A DNA stretch of 24,190 nt from an uncultured Wenzhouxiangella sp. GTDB lineage: Bacteria; Pseudomonadota; Gammaproteobacteria; Xanthomonadales; Wenzhouxiangellaceae. This document shows, one piece after another, positions 17,183 through 24,190 of the stretch (position 1 is its first letter; each line of letters begins with the position of its first letter). The notes beneath the pieces are model-generated. The model saw only the letters and a list, made by a program, of their open reading frames with translations, was not told where the DNA came from and did no database searches. The position numbers were made by a program, and so were the translations under genes. The DNA lies in contig CALEIM010000141.1 in NCBI GenBank assembly GCA_937876395.1, forward strand, positions 1 through 24,190, read 5' to 3'.

Positions 17183-17992
17183 ATGCTCAACCCTGTCACC
17201 GACCATCGTTTCGATTTCATCCGTCTGGCCCTGCTGCTGGGCCTGGCCGTGCTCCTGGTGGGCTGCAACCGCGAAACCCTGGATGACGATATCCCGGCCG
17301 AAGAGCTCTACGAGCGCGCCTATTCCTCGCTACAGTCGCAGTTCTGGCCCGAGGCAGTGCGCCGCTATCAGCAGCTCACCACGCGCTATCCATTTGGACG
17401 CCACGCCGAACAGGCGCAGCTTGACATGGCCTACGCCATGTACAAGGACCGCCGCGGCGAACAGGCGATCACCACCCTGGATCGCTTTATTCGTACCTAC
17501 CCCACCCATCCCAACATCGACTACGCATGGTATCTCAAGGGCCTGGTCCACTATGACCAGGCAATGGGCTTTTTACGCCGGCTGTTTCCCGGCCAGGTGG
17601 TTGACCGTGACCAGTCCAGCGCGCGCGATTCATTCATGGACTTCCAGGAACTGATTCGGCGTTTTCCCGACAGTCGCTACGTTGCCGATGCACGCCAGCG
17701 CATGGTGTTTTTGCGCAACGCCATGGCCGAACAGGACGTGGTCATCGGTGAATACTATTTCCGGCGCGGCGCCTATATCGCCGCCGTTCATCGTGCCCGC
17801 CACGTCATCGAAAACTACCCCCAGGCGCCGGCCAATATCGATGCGCTGGATCTGATGGCGCGCGCCTATGTCGAACTCGATCTGCCCGAGTTGGCCGCCG
17901 ATACCCGGCGCGTGCTCGAACACAACTACGGTCAGGTTGAAATCACTCGGGACGAACCCGGCTTCTGGCGCCGGCTGTGGCCGTTTGACTGA
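17183..17992 (+). CDS. bamD: Outer membrane assembly lipoprotein BamD
   Basis: A 269-residue essential lipoprotein of the BAM complex, which inserts beta-barrel proteins into the outer membrane. The signal ends in a lipobox LVGC with Cys28 as lipidation site. Five TPR-like repeats follow, with family blocks such as AEELYERAYSSLQ, YPFGRHAEQAQLDMAYA, FIRTYPTHPNIDYAWYLKGL, PDSRYVADARQRMVFLRN and YIAAVHRARHVIENYPQAP. The length matches E. coli BamD (245 residues) plus a slightly longer ending. It is divergent from rluD, as in E. coli (yfiO/rluD/yfiH). ispA starts only seven bases after its stop, so the two are likely co-transcribed. Confidence 0.97.
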   Translation: MLNPVTDHRFDFIRLALLLGLAVLLVGCNRETLDDDIPAEELYERAYSSLQSQFWPEAVRRYQQLTTRYPFGRHAEQAQLDMAYAMYKDRRGEQAITTLDRFIRTYPTHPNIDYAWYLKGLVHYDQAMGFLRRLFPGQVVDRDQSSARDSFMDFQELIRRFPDSRYVADARQRMVFLRNAMAEQDVVIGEYYFRRGAYIAAVHRARHVIENYPQAPANIDALDLMARAYVELDLPELAADTRRVLEHNYGQVEITRDEPGFWRRLWPFD

Positions 17993-17999
17993 GCACGGC

Positions 18000-18917
18000 A
18001 TGGTACTTGAGGCCGGATATTCCGGCGGCCTGGCCGGCGCCGATATCGACGCCTGCGCCGTGTACCTGACGGCGCGGATCGAAGCCGCTCTCGCCCAGCA
18101 ACTCGGCGAACTGCCCGACAGCGGATCACGCCTGCTTGATGCCATGCGCTACGCCGCCCTCGACGGCGGCAAACGCCTGCGCCCGCTGCTGACCTACGCC
18201 AGCGGCACGGCGCTCGGGCTGGAACTGGATCCGCTGGATATACCGGCCATGGCCGTCGAGCTGATCCACTGCTATTCCCTGATTCACGACGACCTGCCCG
18301 CCATGGACGATGACCGGCTCCGGCGCGGGCGCCCCACCGTTCACCTGGCTTTCGACGAAGCCACCGCCATTCTCGCCGGCGACGCCCTGCAGGCGTTGGC
18401 GTTTGAAACCCTGACCCGGATTGACCGCGCGGATGCAGCCTGCGCCATGATGGCGATGCTGACCCGCGCCTGCGGTCTGGTCGGCATGGCCGGCGGTCAG
18501 GCTCTCGACCTCCACTTTGAAAGAAGACGACCGTCACAGGCCGCAATTGAGGACATGTTTGCGCGCAAGACCGGCGCTCTGATCAAGGCCGCCGTTATCC
18601 TGCCCACCGCCTTGCGCCCTGACCTGCCTGAGCAGCAGCGGCGCGCGCTGAGCGAGTTTGCCGAGGCCATCGGCCTGGCCTTCCAGATTCGCGATGACCT
18701 GCTTGAAATTGAAGGCGATACCCAGTCGATCGGCAAGTCCTGCGACAGTGACGTGAGCCGCCGCAAGGCAAGCTGGCCGATGCTGTTCGGAACCGCGGCG
18801 GCAAGCCGGCGGATTGACGAACTGTCCGCGAAAGCCTGCGAGCGTCTCGACGAGCTCGACGGCGACACCCGCCTGCTCGCCGGCCTGGCCGAACGCCTGG
18901 TCGAGCGGACGTTTTAG
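18000..18917 (+). CDS. ispA: Polyprenyl synthetase, probably farnesyl diphosphate synthase
   Basis: A 305-residue trans-prenyltransferase, the size of IspA, condensing isopentenyl and allylic diphosphates for quinone and undecaprenyl precursor synthesis. The first aspartate-rich motif is HDDLPAMDDD (97-105), with GGKRLRPLLTYAS before it giving the diphosphate-binding Lys/Arg. The second motif reads DDLLEIEGD (232-240), with Glu where DDxxD is usual. GKSCDSDVSRRKASWPML is the usual late block in a somewhat divergent form. ATG 18000 is chosen because it follows bamD by seven bases; the first ~16 residues are weakly conserved, so a downstream start is possible. xseB and dxs, the usual neighbours, are absent here. 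It ends in a four-base convergent overlap with trmB. Confidence 0.92.
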   Translation: MVLEAGYSGGLAGADIDACAVYLTARIEAALAQQLGELPDSGSRLLDAMRYAALDGGKRLRPLLTYASGTALGLELDPLDIPAMAVELIHCYSLIHDDLPAMDDDRLRRGRPTVHLAFDEATAILAGDALQALAFETLTRIDRADAACAMMAMLTRACGLVGMAGGQALDLHFERRRPSQAAIEDMFARKTGALIKAAVILPTALRPDLPEQQRRALSEFAEAIGLAFQIRDDLLEIEGDTQSIGKSCDSDVSRRKASWPMLFGTAAASRRIDELSAKACERLDELDGDTRLLAGLAERLVERTF

Positions 18918-19591
18918 CCGACCCGACGGCAGAGTATGTCGAAAATTTCGTGCCCACGGCGCAGGCCGCGGTGCTCGAAGTGGGTCTGCGGCCGCCAGTC
19001 AGGGCGTTCGACAAACGGCTTGCCAAGCAGCTCGAATTCCGCCACCTCGGCCAGAGCCTCAAGCATCCAGTCCGCATATTCGGCCCAATCAGTAGCCAGA
19101 TGCAGCAGACCGCCGGGGCGCAGTCGCGAAGCCAGCTTGTGCAGAAATTCCGGCTGAATCAGGCGCCGTTTGTGATGGCGCTTTTTCGGCCAGGGATCGG
19201 GAAAATAGATGCGCGCCTCATCGACGCTGGCCGGGACCGTCTGCTCATCGAGCACCTCGATTGCATCGCGCATCGCCACCCGTACATTGTCCAGCCCGGC
19301 TTCTACCAGGCTGTTGAGCAGGCGACCGACGCCGGGCTCGTGAACCTCGATGCCGACAAAATTCTTGTCCGCCTCATTGGCCGCCATCCACGCCAGCGCC
19401 TGGCCGTTGCCGAAGCCGACCTCGACCACCAGCGGTGCCGGGCGCCCGAAAGCGGCACGCAGGTCTTTGACCTCACGATCTATTTCCAGGCGCGGCAGAA
19501 GCTCGTCAAGCGCCCGCTTCTGGCCGGGCGTCAGCCGCCCGGGGCGGCGCACAAAACTGCGGATGCGCCGATGATGTTCTGACTCGTTCAT
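18914..19591 (-). CDS. trmB: tRNA (guanine-N7-)-methyltransferase TrmB
   Basis: A 225-residue Rossmann-fold methyltransferase that makes m7G46 in tRNA variable loops. The SAM-binding motif is VVEVGFGNGQALAW (about 54-67), followed by FVGIEVHEPGVGRLL. The substrate/catalytic signature is ARIYFPDPWPKKRHHKRRL near 125-143, and the C-terminal SRLRPGGLLHLATDW and FEHRGLRRGHEIFDI are conserved. The N-terminal segment RIRSFVRRPGRLTPGQKRAL is typical. ATG 19591 overlaps the stop of the upstream transporter gene by four bases (ATGA), so translation is probably coupled. Its TAA stop lies inside the ispA end on the other strand. Confidence 0.97.
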   Translation of the reverse strand: MNESEHHRRIRSFVRRPGRLTPGQKRALDELLPRLEIDREVKDLRAAFGRPAPLVVEVGFGNGQALAWMAANEADKNFVGIEVHEPGVGRLLNSLVEAGLDNVRVAMRDAIEVLDEQTVPASVDEARIYFPDPWPKKRHHKRRLIQPEFLHKLASRLRPGGLLHLATDWAEYADWMLEALAEVAEFELLGKPFVERPDWRPQTHFEHRGLRRGHEIFDILCRRVG

Positions 19592-20490
19592 TCGCTACTC
19601 GTCTGATTCAACAGTTTCCGTTCGTGCTCACTCACGCGCACGCCGCCACTCCGGTCACGGCTGAGCCACACCGCCAGCCCGATCACCGCAGCCCCCAGCA
19701 GCAGTCGCGGCCAGTCTGCCTCGCGATTCCAGAAGATCACGTTGACCAGGATACCGGCCGGAATGAGCATATTGTTCATCACCGCCAACTGCCCGGTATT
19801 GACCTGTCGAGCACCCATATTCCAGGCCAGATAGCCCAGGCCGGAGGCGCCCAGACCCAGCCACAGCAAAATACCCCACTGCAGCCCGGTGCTCGGCCAG
19901 CCGCCGGGGTCAGCCAACAGCAGAACGGCCAGACCGCTCACCACTACGGCACCCAAAAAGAAATAGCCGAAAGTCTGGACCTGGGACAGGCTGCCGCCCA
20001 GGGTCAGACATTTATAGGCGACCTGCCCGGCGGCAAAACACAGATTGGCCGCCTGAACAAGCAAAAAACCGATCAGAAAATCACGGCCCACGCCATCAAA
20101 ACGGATGATCGCCGCTCCGACAACCGCCACGGCAGCGGCCAGCCAGAAGCGACCGGGCAGACGTCGGCCGGCCCGCAGCAGTTCATCGATCAAAGTCACG
20201 TACAGCGGCGTGAAAATCGTGAACAGCAACAGCTCAGGCACGTCAAGATAGCCGTAGGCCGGAAACAGAAACAGATACATCAGCCCGATCTGAACGGCCC
20301 CGATTGCCATCAAGGCTCCGGCCGTTCGCCAGCCGGGTCTGGCCCGAACCAACAGCGGCACAAACAGCACCAGCGCAAACGCCACGCGCAGGAAAACCGA
20401 CACAAAATCATCGACCTGGCCGGACAGATAAACGCCGATCAGGGAAAAACTGAACGCCCAGCCGAGCGTCACCAGCCATAAAAGTGTCAT
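19588..20490 (-). CDS. EamA/DMT-family inner-membrane transporter
   Basis: A 300-residue protein with about ten membrane helices in two EamA repeats. It starts MTLLWLVTLGWAFSFSLIG, and the second repeat begins near FLLVQAANLCFAAGQVAYK. Members of this drug/metabolite transporter superfamily move amino acids, metabolites or drugs, often outward; nothing in the sequence fixes the substrate. GLGASGLGYLAWNMGARQ is the usual penultimate-helix block. A basic cytoplasmic tail of about 20 residues ends the protein. It starts at ATG 20490 and precedes trmB with an ATGA overlap; a functional link with tRNA methylation is not implied. Confidence 0.88.
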   Translation of the reverse strand: MTLLWLVTLGWAFSFSLIGVYLSGQVDDFVSVFLRVAFALVLFVPLLVRARPGWRTAGALMAIGAVQIGLMYLFLFPAYGYLDVPELLLFTIFTPLYVTLIDELLRAGRRLPGRFWLAAAVAVVGAAIIRFDGVGRDFLIGFLLVQAANLCFAAGQVAYKCLTLGGSLSQVQTFGYFFLGAVVVSGLAVLLLADPGGWPSTGLQWGILLWLGLGASGLGYLAWNMGARQVNTGQLAVMNNMLIPAGILVNVIFWNREADWPRLLLGAAVIGLAVWLSRDRSGGVRVSEHERKLLNQTSSE

Positions 20491-20527
20491 TTACCCGGAT
20501 GCTTCAACTCTTGAAAACAACTTACAG

Positions 20528-20557
20528 GTTATATAGTAGCTGGATCAGCACCGACAA
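20528..20557 (-). promoter_or_regulatory. Candidate promoter for the EamA transporter-trmB operon
   Basis: On the minus strand TTGTCG (20552-20557, 4 of 6) and TATAAC (20528-20533, 5 of 6) are spaced by 18 bp in the 74-bp gap after the kinase stop, about 38 bases before the transporter ATG. An inverted repeat CAGGTT (20525-20530) / AACCTG (20556-20561) overlaps both elements and could be an operator. I see no terminator for the upstream kinase gene in this gap. Confidence 0.4.
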
Positions 20558-20564
20558 CCTGGCG

Positions 20565-22865
20565 TTAATCGGCCCGGGCTGCGTCCAGCCAGCCACGGGT
20601 CTGATCGATGTAGTTGGCTGACAGCTTAGCCTCGATCATGGCGTCCAGACAGATGGCAAGTTCGGCTGCGGCGTCGTTCGGGGAGCCGGCCAGAAACTGC
20701 AGCCTGGCCCGCGTGGCGCGGGCAACCAGATACTGTGACTGGTCGGGTTCAAGCTGGTCGCGGGCGATCTCCCAAGCTCGCTCGGCATGCGGCCGGGCCT
20801 GTTCGGGCTGCTCCATTTCCAGCAACATGCGCGCCAGGTTGAGATGGCCACGGCCGGTGCCGGGATGATTCTCGCCCAGGGTGGCGGCGCGGATAGCCAG
20901 CGATTCCTGAAGCATCGGCACGGCCTGATCGCGCCGGTCGAGATCGCGCAGCAGCAGGCTGAGGTTGTTGAGACTGTAGGCAAGGTCCGGGTGCGGACCA
21001 TCGGCGTGAAGGCGGCGCAGTCGATCCAGCGCCTGGCGATAGTGGAGTTCGGCCTCGGCCAGATTGCCCAGCTCGTGCCAGGCATAGCCAATGTTGTTGT
21101 CGATGACCAGCAGATCGGGATGATCCGGGTTGTGCTCAAGGTGCAGCTCGCGGGCCTGCTTGAACAGCGACAGCGCGTGCTCGTGTTCACCCATGGACGA
21201 CAGCACCAGAGCGTAGTCATTGTAAATCGTGGCACGGAAATCGGCCGGGTGGCCGGCATCAATCTGTTCGCTCAGCGCGGCATAGGCGGCCGCTGCCTGA
21301 GCGTGCTGATCGCGGCTATGGGCCAGCCAGGCAAGGTAGGCCCGGGTTTGCAGGCTGCGAAAATCGTTCGGCCCGTAGAGGCTGTGGTTGAGCGCATTGG
21401 CGCGGGTGAGATTGATCTCGGCCTCATCAAGCAACATCAGGCTTAGCTGTGCATAGCCGATCGTGTAGCGCACCGAGGCCTCGACTGCCGGCGCGTCGGG
21501 AAAGCTGTGCTCAACCCGCTGTCCGGCCGTGGCCAGCATGTCGCGGACGGTCGCTTCGGTGCCGGCGTGTGCCGGGTCTGCTTCGAGCAGGATGTTCTGC
21601 AGAAACTGGTTGACCTGTTGCAGACGATCACGCTCGCGGCGCGCCGCATCGGCCTGCCACAACGCCAGCGCCAGCGACAGCCCCAGGGCCATGAAAACCG
21701 TTGTTGCAAGGGCCACACCCTGCCAGTGGCGGCGCAGAAATTTGCCGCTGCGATAGGCCACCGAATCGGGCCGGGCGGCAACCGGCTGAGCATGCCGGAA
21801 GCGGCCGATGTCTTCGACCATCGCGGCCACGCTGCCGTAGCGTCGCTCGGGCTCCTTGCGCAAGGCAGTCATGATGATCGCATCAAGATCGCCGCGCAGG
21901 CGCCGCGCCAGGCCGCGTTCCACCACGCTGCTGGGCAAGGGCGGGGTCTGCTCGCAGATCAGGCGCTCGGCTTCAGCGGCTGAGGTATCGCGCGTCACGT
22001 CCAGCGGCAGTTTTCCGGTCAGCAGGCGATAGAGCAGCACGCCAAGCTGGTAGACGTCTGATGCGGTGGTGACCGCCTGGCCCTTGATCTGTTCCGGGCT
22101 GGCACAGGACGGGGTCAGCATGCGCTGCCGGGTCAATGTAATATCAGACTCAAGCCCCGGCTCGGGCAGCAGCCGGGCAATGCCGAAATCGAGCAGTCGT
22201 GGTGTGCCGTCGGCCGTGACCAGGACATTGCCGGGCTTGATATCGCGGTGGATCACCAGGTGTCGATGGGCGTGATCGACCGCCGCACACAGCCGCTCAA
22301 ACAACTGCAGACGCTGATCGACGTCCAGGCCCTGGTCGTCAGCCCAGCGATCAATCGGCACCCCATCGACATACTCCATGACCAGCCACGGCACGCCATC
22401 AGCGGTCGTGCCGCCATCGAGCAGACGGGCAATGCCGGGATGCTCCAGGCTGGCAAGCAGCCGCCGCTCGCGGGCAAAATTGTCACGCAGTTCGGCCTGG
22501 TTCAGGCCGGCCCGAATCAGCTTGAGCGCGCCGCGCTGATCAAACTCCCCGCCGCTGCGCTGTGCCAGGTAGACCGAGCCCATGCCGCCGGTGTGCAGCA
22601 GCCGCTCAATCTTCCAGCGTCCGAACTGTCGTCCCACCAGTTGATCAGCGAGCTGACGGTCAATCAGATCGGCGGCCAGTTGGTGCGGGGAATCTTCCAG
22701 AAAATCATCATTGCGATCGTGCGCTGCGAGCAAGGCCTCGATCTCGGCGCGCAGCTCGGCATCATCACATGCTGAACGCAGAAACTGTGCTCTTGGCGCG
22801 CCGCCGGGATACTCCAGCGCGGCATGGAACAGCTCGGCTACCCTGCGCTGGCGCCAGTCAGTCAT
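20565..22865 (-). CDS. Transmembrane Ser/Thr protein kinase with C-terminal TPR repeats
   Basis: A 766-residue Hanks-type kinase. Residues ~1-75 form an N-terminal helical region (AELFHAALEYPGGAP, then AEIEALLAAHDRNDDFLE) common in this kinase class. The kinase domain spans ~80-355: glycine loop LHTGGMGSVYLA (90-101), catalytic Lys115 in GALKLIRAG, HRDIKPGNVL with Asp208, DFG at 226-228 and the substrate-loop SPEQIKG near 257. All catalytic residues are intact. A single membrane helix (about 381-402) is followed by a coiled region and several TPR repeats (~460-766) predicted to be outside the inner membrane. The domain layout suggests external sensing and internal phosphorylation. The ATG overlaps the sigma-factor stop by 8 nt, so the sigma factor is the prime candidate substrate. 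Confidence 0.93.
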   Translation of the reverse strand: MTDWRQRRVAELFHAALEYPGGAPRAQFLRSACDDAELRAEIEALLAAHDRNDDFLEDSPHQLAADLIDRQLADQLVGRQFGRWKIERLLHTGGMGSVYLAQRSGGEFDQRGALKLIRAGLNQAELRDNFARERRLLASLEHPGIARLLDGGTTADGVPWLVMEYVDGVPIDRWADDQGLDVDQRLQLFERLCAAVDHAHRHLVIHRDIKPGNVLVTADGTPRLLDFGIARLLPEPGLESDITLTRQRMLTPSCASPEQIKGQAVTTASDVYQLGVLLYRLLTGKLPLDVTRDTSAAEAERLICEQTPPLPSSVVERGLARRLRGDLDAIIMTALRKEPERRYGSVAAMVEDIGRFRHAQPVAARPDSVAYRSGKFLRRHWQGVALATTVFMALGLSLALALWQADAARRERDRLQQVNQFLQNILLEADPAHAGTEATVRDMLATAGQRVEHSFPDAPAVEASVRYTIGYAQLSLMLLDEAEINLTRANALNHSLYGPNDFRSLQTRAYLAWLAHSRDQHAQAAAAYAALSEQIDAGHPADFRATIYNDYALVLSSMGEHEHALSLFKQARELHLEHNPDHPDLLVIDNNIGYAWHELGNLAEAELHYRQALDRLRRLHADGPHPDLAYSLNNLSLLLRDLDRRDQAVPMLQESLAIRAATLGENHPGTGRGHLNLARMLLEMEQPEQARPHAERAWEIARDQLEPDQSQYLVARATRARLQFLAGSPNDAAAELAICLDAMIEAKLSANYIDQTRGWLDAARAD

Positions 22866-23442
22866 CGAATTCCTGATCGGACTCCATGTCCAGATAGCGC
22901 CTTAAACGGGCCTTGGCGAGCAGCCAGTCCCGCTTGACGGTGGCTTCGGAGACGTTCATCACCAGGGCCGTTTCGTCGATGGTCAAGCCGCCGAAATAGC
23001 GCAGCTCGACCAGCCGTGCCTGACGATCATCAACCTCGGCCAGCCGCTCAAGCGCCTGGTGCAGGGCAAAGATATCGAGGTCGAGGCGGTTGTCGTTCTC
23101 AAGCTCGGGCGCCTTGTCGAGCGGCACCTGCAGGCGATCATCACGACGCTGAGCGAGCCGGCGGCGGGCGTGATCGATCAGCACTCGACGGGCCATGGTG
23201 GCGGCCAGAGCAAAAAAATGGGCGCGATCCTGCCAGGCGTTGAACTGCTGGCTGCTCATCCGCAGCCAGGCCTCGTTGACCAGCTCGGTGGTCTGCATCA
23301 CCGACGGTTTGCCCGCACCGCGCAGTTGCCGGTGGGAGATCCGTCGCAACTCCGCGTAGATCAGAGGCAGCAGCGCTTCACCAGCCGACTCGCTGCCTTC
23401 GGACCAGGCCCTGAGTAATGATGTGATATCGGCATTGGTCAT
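22858..23442 (-). CDS. ECF sigma factor of the kinase-associated (X6 / ECF43-like) group
   Basis: A 194-residue sigma-70 family factor with regions 2 and 4 only. Region 2 runs through LLPLIYAELRRISHRQL, then MQTTELVNEAWLRM (49-62) and FFALAATMARRVLIDHAR, which contact the -10 element and core enzyme. Region 4 has VELRYFGGLTIDETALVMNV and SEATVKRDWLLAKARLRRYL, the -35-binding helix-turn-helix. Where typical ECF factors have an acidic DAED-type motif in region 2.2, this one has Gln-Thr-Thr-Glu (Thr51, Thr52), as in ECF43 factors controlled by Ser/Thr kinases. The start is ATG 23442; an in-frame GTG at 23460 would add six residues, and neither has a clear ribosome site. No anti-sigma gene is present; a kinase follows directly. 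Confidence 0.93.
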   Translation of the reverse strand: MTNADITSLLRAWSEGSESAGEALLPLIYAELRRISHRQLRGAGKPSVMQTTELVNEAWLRMSSQQFNAWQDRAHFFALAATMARRVLIDHARRRLAQRRDDRLQVPLDKAPELENDNRLDLDIFALHQALERLAEVDDRQARLVELRYFGGLTIDETALVMNVSEATVKRDWLLAKARLRRYLDMESDQEFDD

Positions 23443-23460
23443 GCTGGGTGGCGATTTCAC

Positions 23461-23583
23461 ATGCTGTCGGCGGTCAGCTTAACAGAAGCCGGGCCTTAAG
23501 CTGCAATTGATGATCCGGACTGCTGCGGCGCTGCGCGTAAAGAACTGTTTGGAGCTTTCGTTTCAGAGTGAAATGGTGTCACC
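23461..23583. other. Divergent control region between the sigma factor and the secreted gene
   Basis: About 120 bases without a gene. A perfect 8-bp inverted repeat CAGCTTAA (23475-23482) / TTAAGCTG (23496-23503) with a 13-base spacer lies near the sigma-factor side. A second small palindrome TGGTG-T-CACCA (23574-23584) abuts the start codon of the plus-strand gene. I find no convincing sigma-70 hexamers in either direction, which would fit use of an alternative sigma factor but does not prove it. Confidence 0.4.
23475..23503. repeat. Perfect inverted repeat in the sigma/secreted-gene control region
   Basis: Arms of 8 bp (CAGCTTAA and TTAAGCTG) separated by 13 bases, with centres about two helical turns apart, as expected for a dimeric regulator site. 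It could also form a weak hairpin. It lies 33 bases upstream of the sigma-factor ATG and 81 bases upstream of the plus-strand ATG. Confidence 0.5.
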
Positions 23584-24190
23584 ATGCCAGCAGTGCGGCC
23601 TATAACCCCGATTTTATCCTGCCTGCTGATGCTTGCTGCTGCGGGCAGCTCGCCGGTTGCAGCCCAGGTTCTGTTCGGTAGCCTGGTCCATTCGCCCGAT
23701 GGTTCGGTTGGCGCAATCTTTGAAGCCAGAGACGGGACGGTCTCGTCCGTTCCTACCGGGCTGCCCGATAATCAATTTCCCGGTCTGTCGCCCAGCGGGA
23801 CGCACATTACCATCAGCAGCCCGGATCCGGCCCAGCCTTTCGAGGCGAGTTGGGATCTGTGGGAGTTCAACCGCGAGACCGGTCAGACGCGGCGCCTGGT
23901 GAACAACGTGACTCAGCCGCTGCCGGACGGTGGTTTCATCTTTTCTCAGCCGCTGTTCAGCCAGGTCTCGTTTGATGGCCAGATGTTTGCCTGGGTCAAC
24001 CAGGTTTCTAGCAATAACCCCCAGCAGCAGGGTGGCAGCTATCGCATCCTGCACGTGAACCGGACCAGTGAAGGCTTCCCACTGTCCCAGGTAGAGATCG
24101 GGCAGGGCAATGCCCTTGATTTCTATCAGTCCGAGTTCGTTGGCGTTGCCTGGTGGCCAAGACAGCCGGTGCCGACGCTTGTGTCGCCGG
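23584..24190 (+). CDS. Secreted beta-propeller-like protein, 3' partial
   Basis: An open frame of at least 202 codons runs from ATG 23584 to the window edge without a stop. The N-terminus is a signal peptide (SCLLMLAAAGSSPVAAQ) with a likely signal peptidase I site after PVAA. The mature part contains repeated short blocks of the WD40-like/TolB type seen in secreted beta-propellers: LVHSPDGSVGAIFE, FPGLSPSGTHITISSP, WDLWEFNRETGQTRRLV and SQVSFDGQMFAWVN. I cannot name the family or the complete domain layout because the gene is cut. It is divergent from the ECF sigma/kinase operon across about 140 bp, which makes it a candidate target or partner of that system. The ribosome site is poor. Confidence 0.75.
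   Translation, partial: MPAVRPITPILSCLLMLAAAGSSPVAAQVLFGSLVHSPDGSVGAIFEARDGTVSSVPTGLPDNQFPGLSPSGTHITISSPDPAQPFEASWDLWEFNRETGQTRRLVNNVTQPLPDGGFIFSQPLFSQVSFDGQMFAWVNQVSSNNPQQQGGSYRILHVNRTSEGFPLSQVEIGQGNALDFYQSEFVGVAWWPRQPVPTLVSP

Noticed and set aside
19624..20481. A 285-codon plus-strand open frame opposite the EamA transporter
   Set aside because: The translation is an extremely Gln/His-rich hydrophilic sequence, the typical complement of a membrane-protein gene; it is a shadow frame.
23572..23607. An earlier ATG at 23572 as the start of the secreted gene
   Set aside because: That ATG is in a different frame and meets a stop after eleven codons; only the ATG at 23584 leads into the signal peptide.

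Overview
This window looks like chromosome from a GC-rich gammaproteobacterium. It carries Gram-negative outer-membrane functions (kdsA, bamD) and the gammaproteobacterial neighbourhoods rluD/pgeF divergent from bamD, pyrG-kdsA-eno, and arsC-wrbA-DUF2069. The KdsA sequence and the ECF sigma/kinase pair suggest the Xanthomonadales or a Wenzhouxiangella-like lineage. That placement is inference from memory of related proteins, not a database result. I saw no rRNA, tRNA, CRISPR array, insertion sequence or phage gene.

Layout. Positions 1-889 hold an ORF whose first ~80 residues look like a glycosyltransferase-39 membrane protein and whose remainder looks like an unrelated exported protein; the join near 245-255 is suspicious. 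Positions 900-2927 (minus) form an overlapping operon yihY-like > tlpA-like > acyP. Positions 3137-4430 (plus) form the tightly nested arsC-wrbA-DUF2069 operon. Positions 4372-7056 (minus) encode a large exported protein I do not recognise, divergent from a one-domain asparaginase (7119-7607, plus). Positions 7625-11393 (minus) hold an iron-type ABC binding protein and permease behind a Fur-like promoter, followed by gcvT. Positions 11522-15357 (minus) hold pyrG-kdsA-eno with a candidate terminator after eno. Positions 15451-17110 (minus) are rluD-pgeF, divergent from bamD-ispA (17183-18917, plus). Positions 18914-20490 (minus) are an EamA transporter and trmB. Positions 20565-23442 (minus) encode an ECF sigma factor followed by a transmembrane Ser/Thr kinase with TPR repeats. 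Divergent from these, a secreted beta-propeller-like gene starts at 23584 and runs off the window.

How the genes work together. Most are housekeeping: CTP, KDO and enolase metabolism, outer-membrane assembly, isoprenoids, tRNA/rRNA modification and one-carbon metabolism. The most interesting part is 20565-24190. The sigma factor has Thr-Thr where ordinary ECF factors carry an acidic motif in region 2.2, and its partner is a membrane Ser/Thr kinase. This fits a phosphorylation-switched sigma factor, and the divergent secreted gene is an obvious candidate target. Other points worth a look are a Cys-to-Asp change at the metal site of KdsA, the one-domain asparaginase that keeps its catalytic residues, the iron ABC pair without an ATPase, and the possible chimeric join at the left edge.
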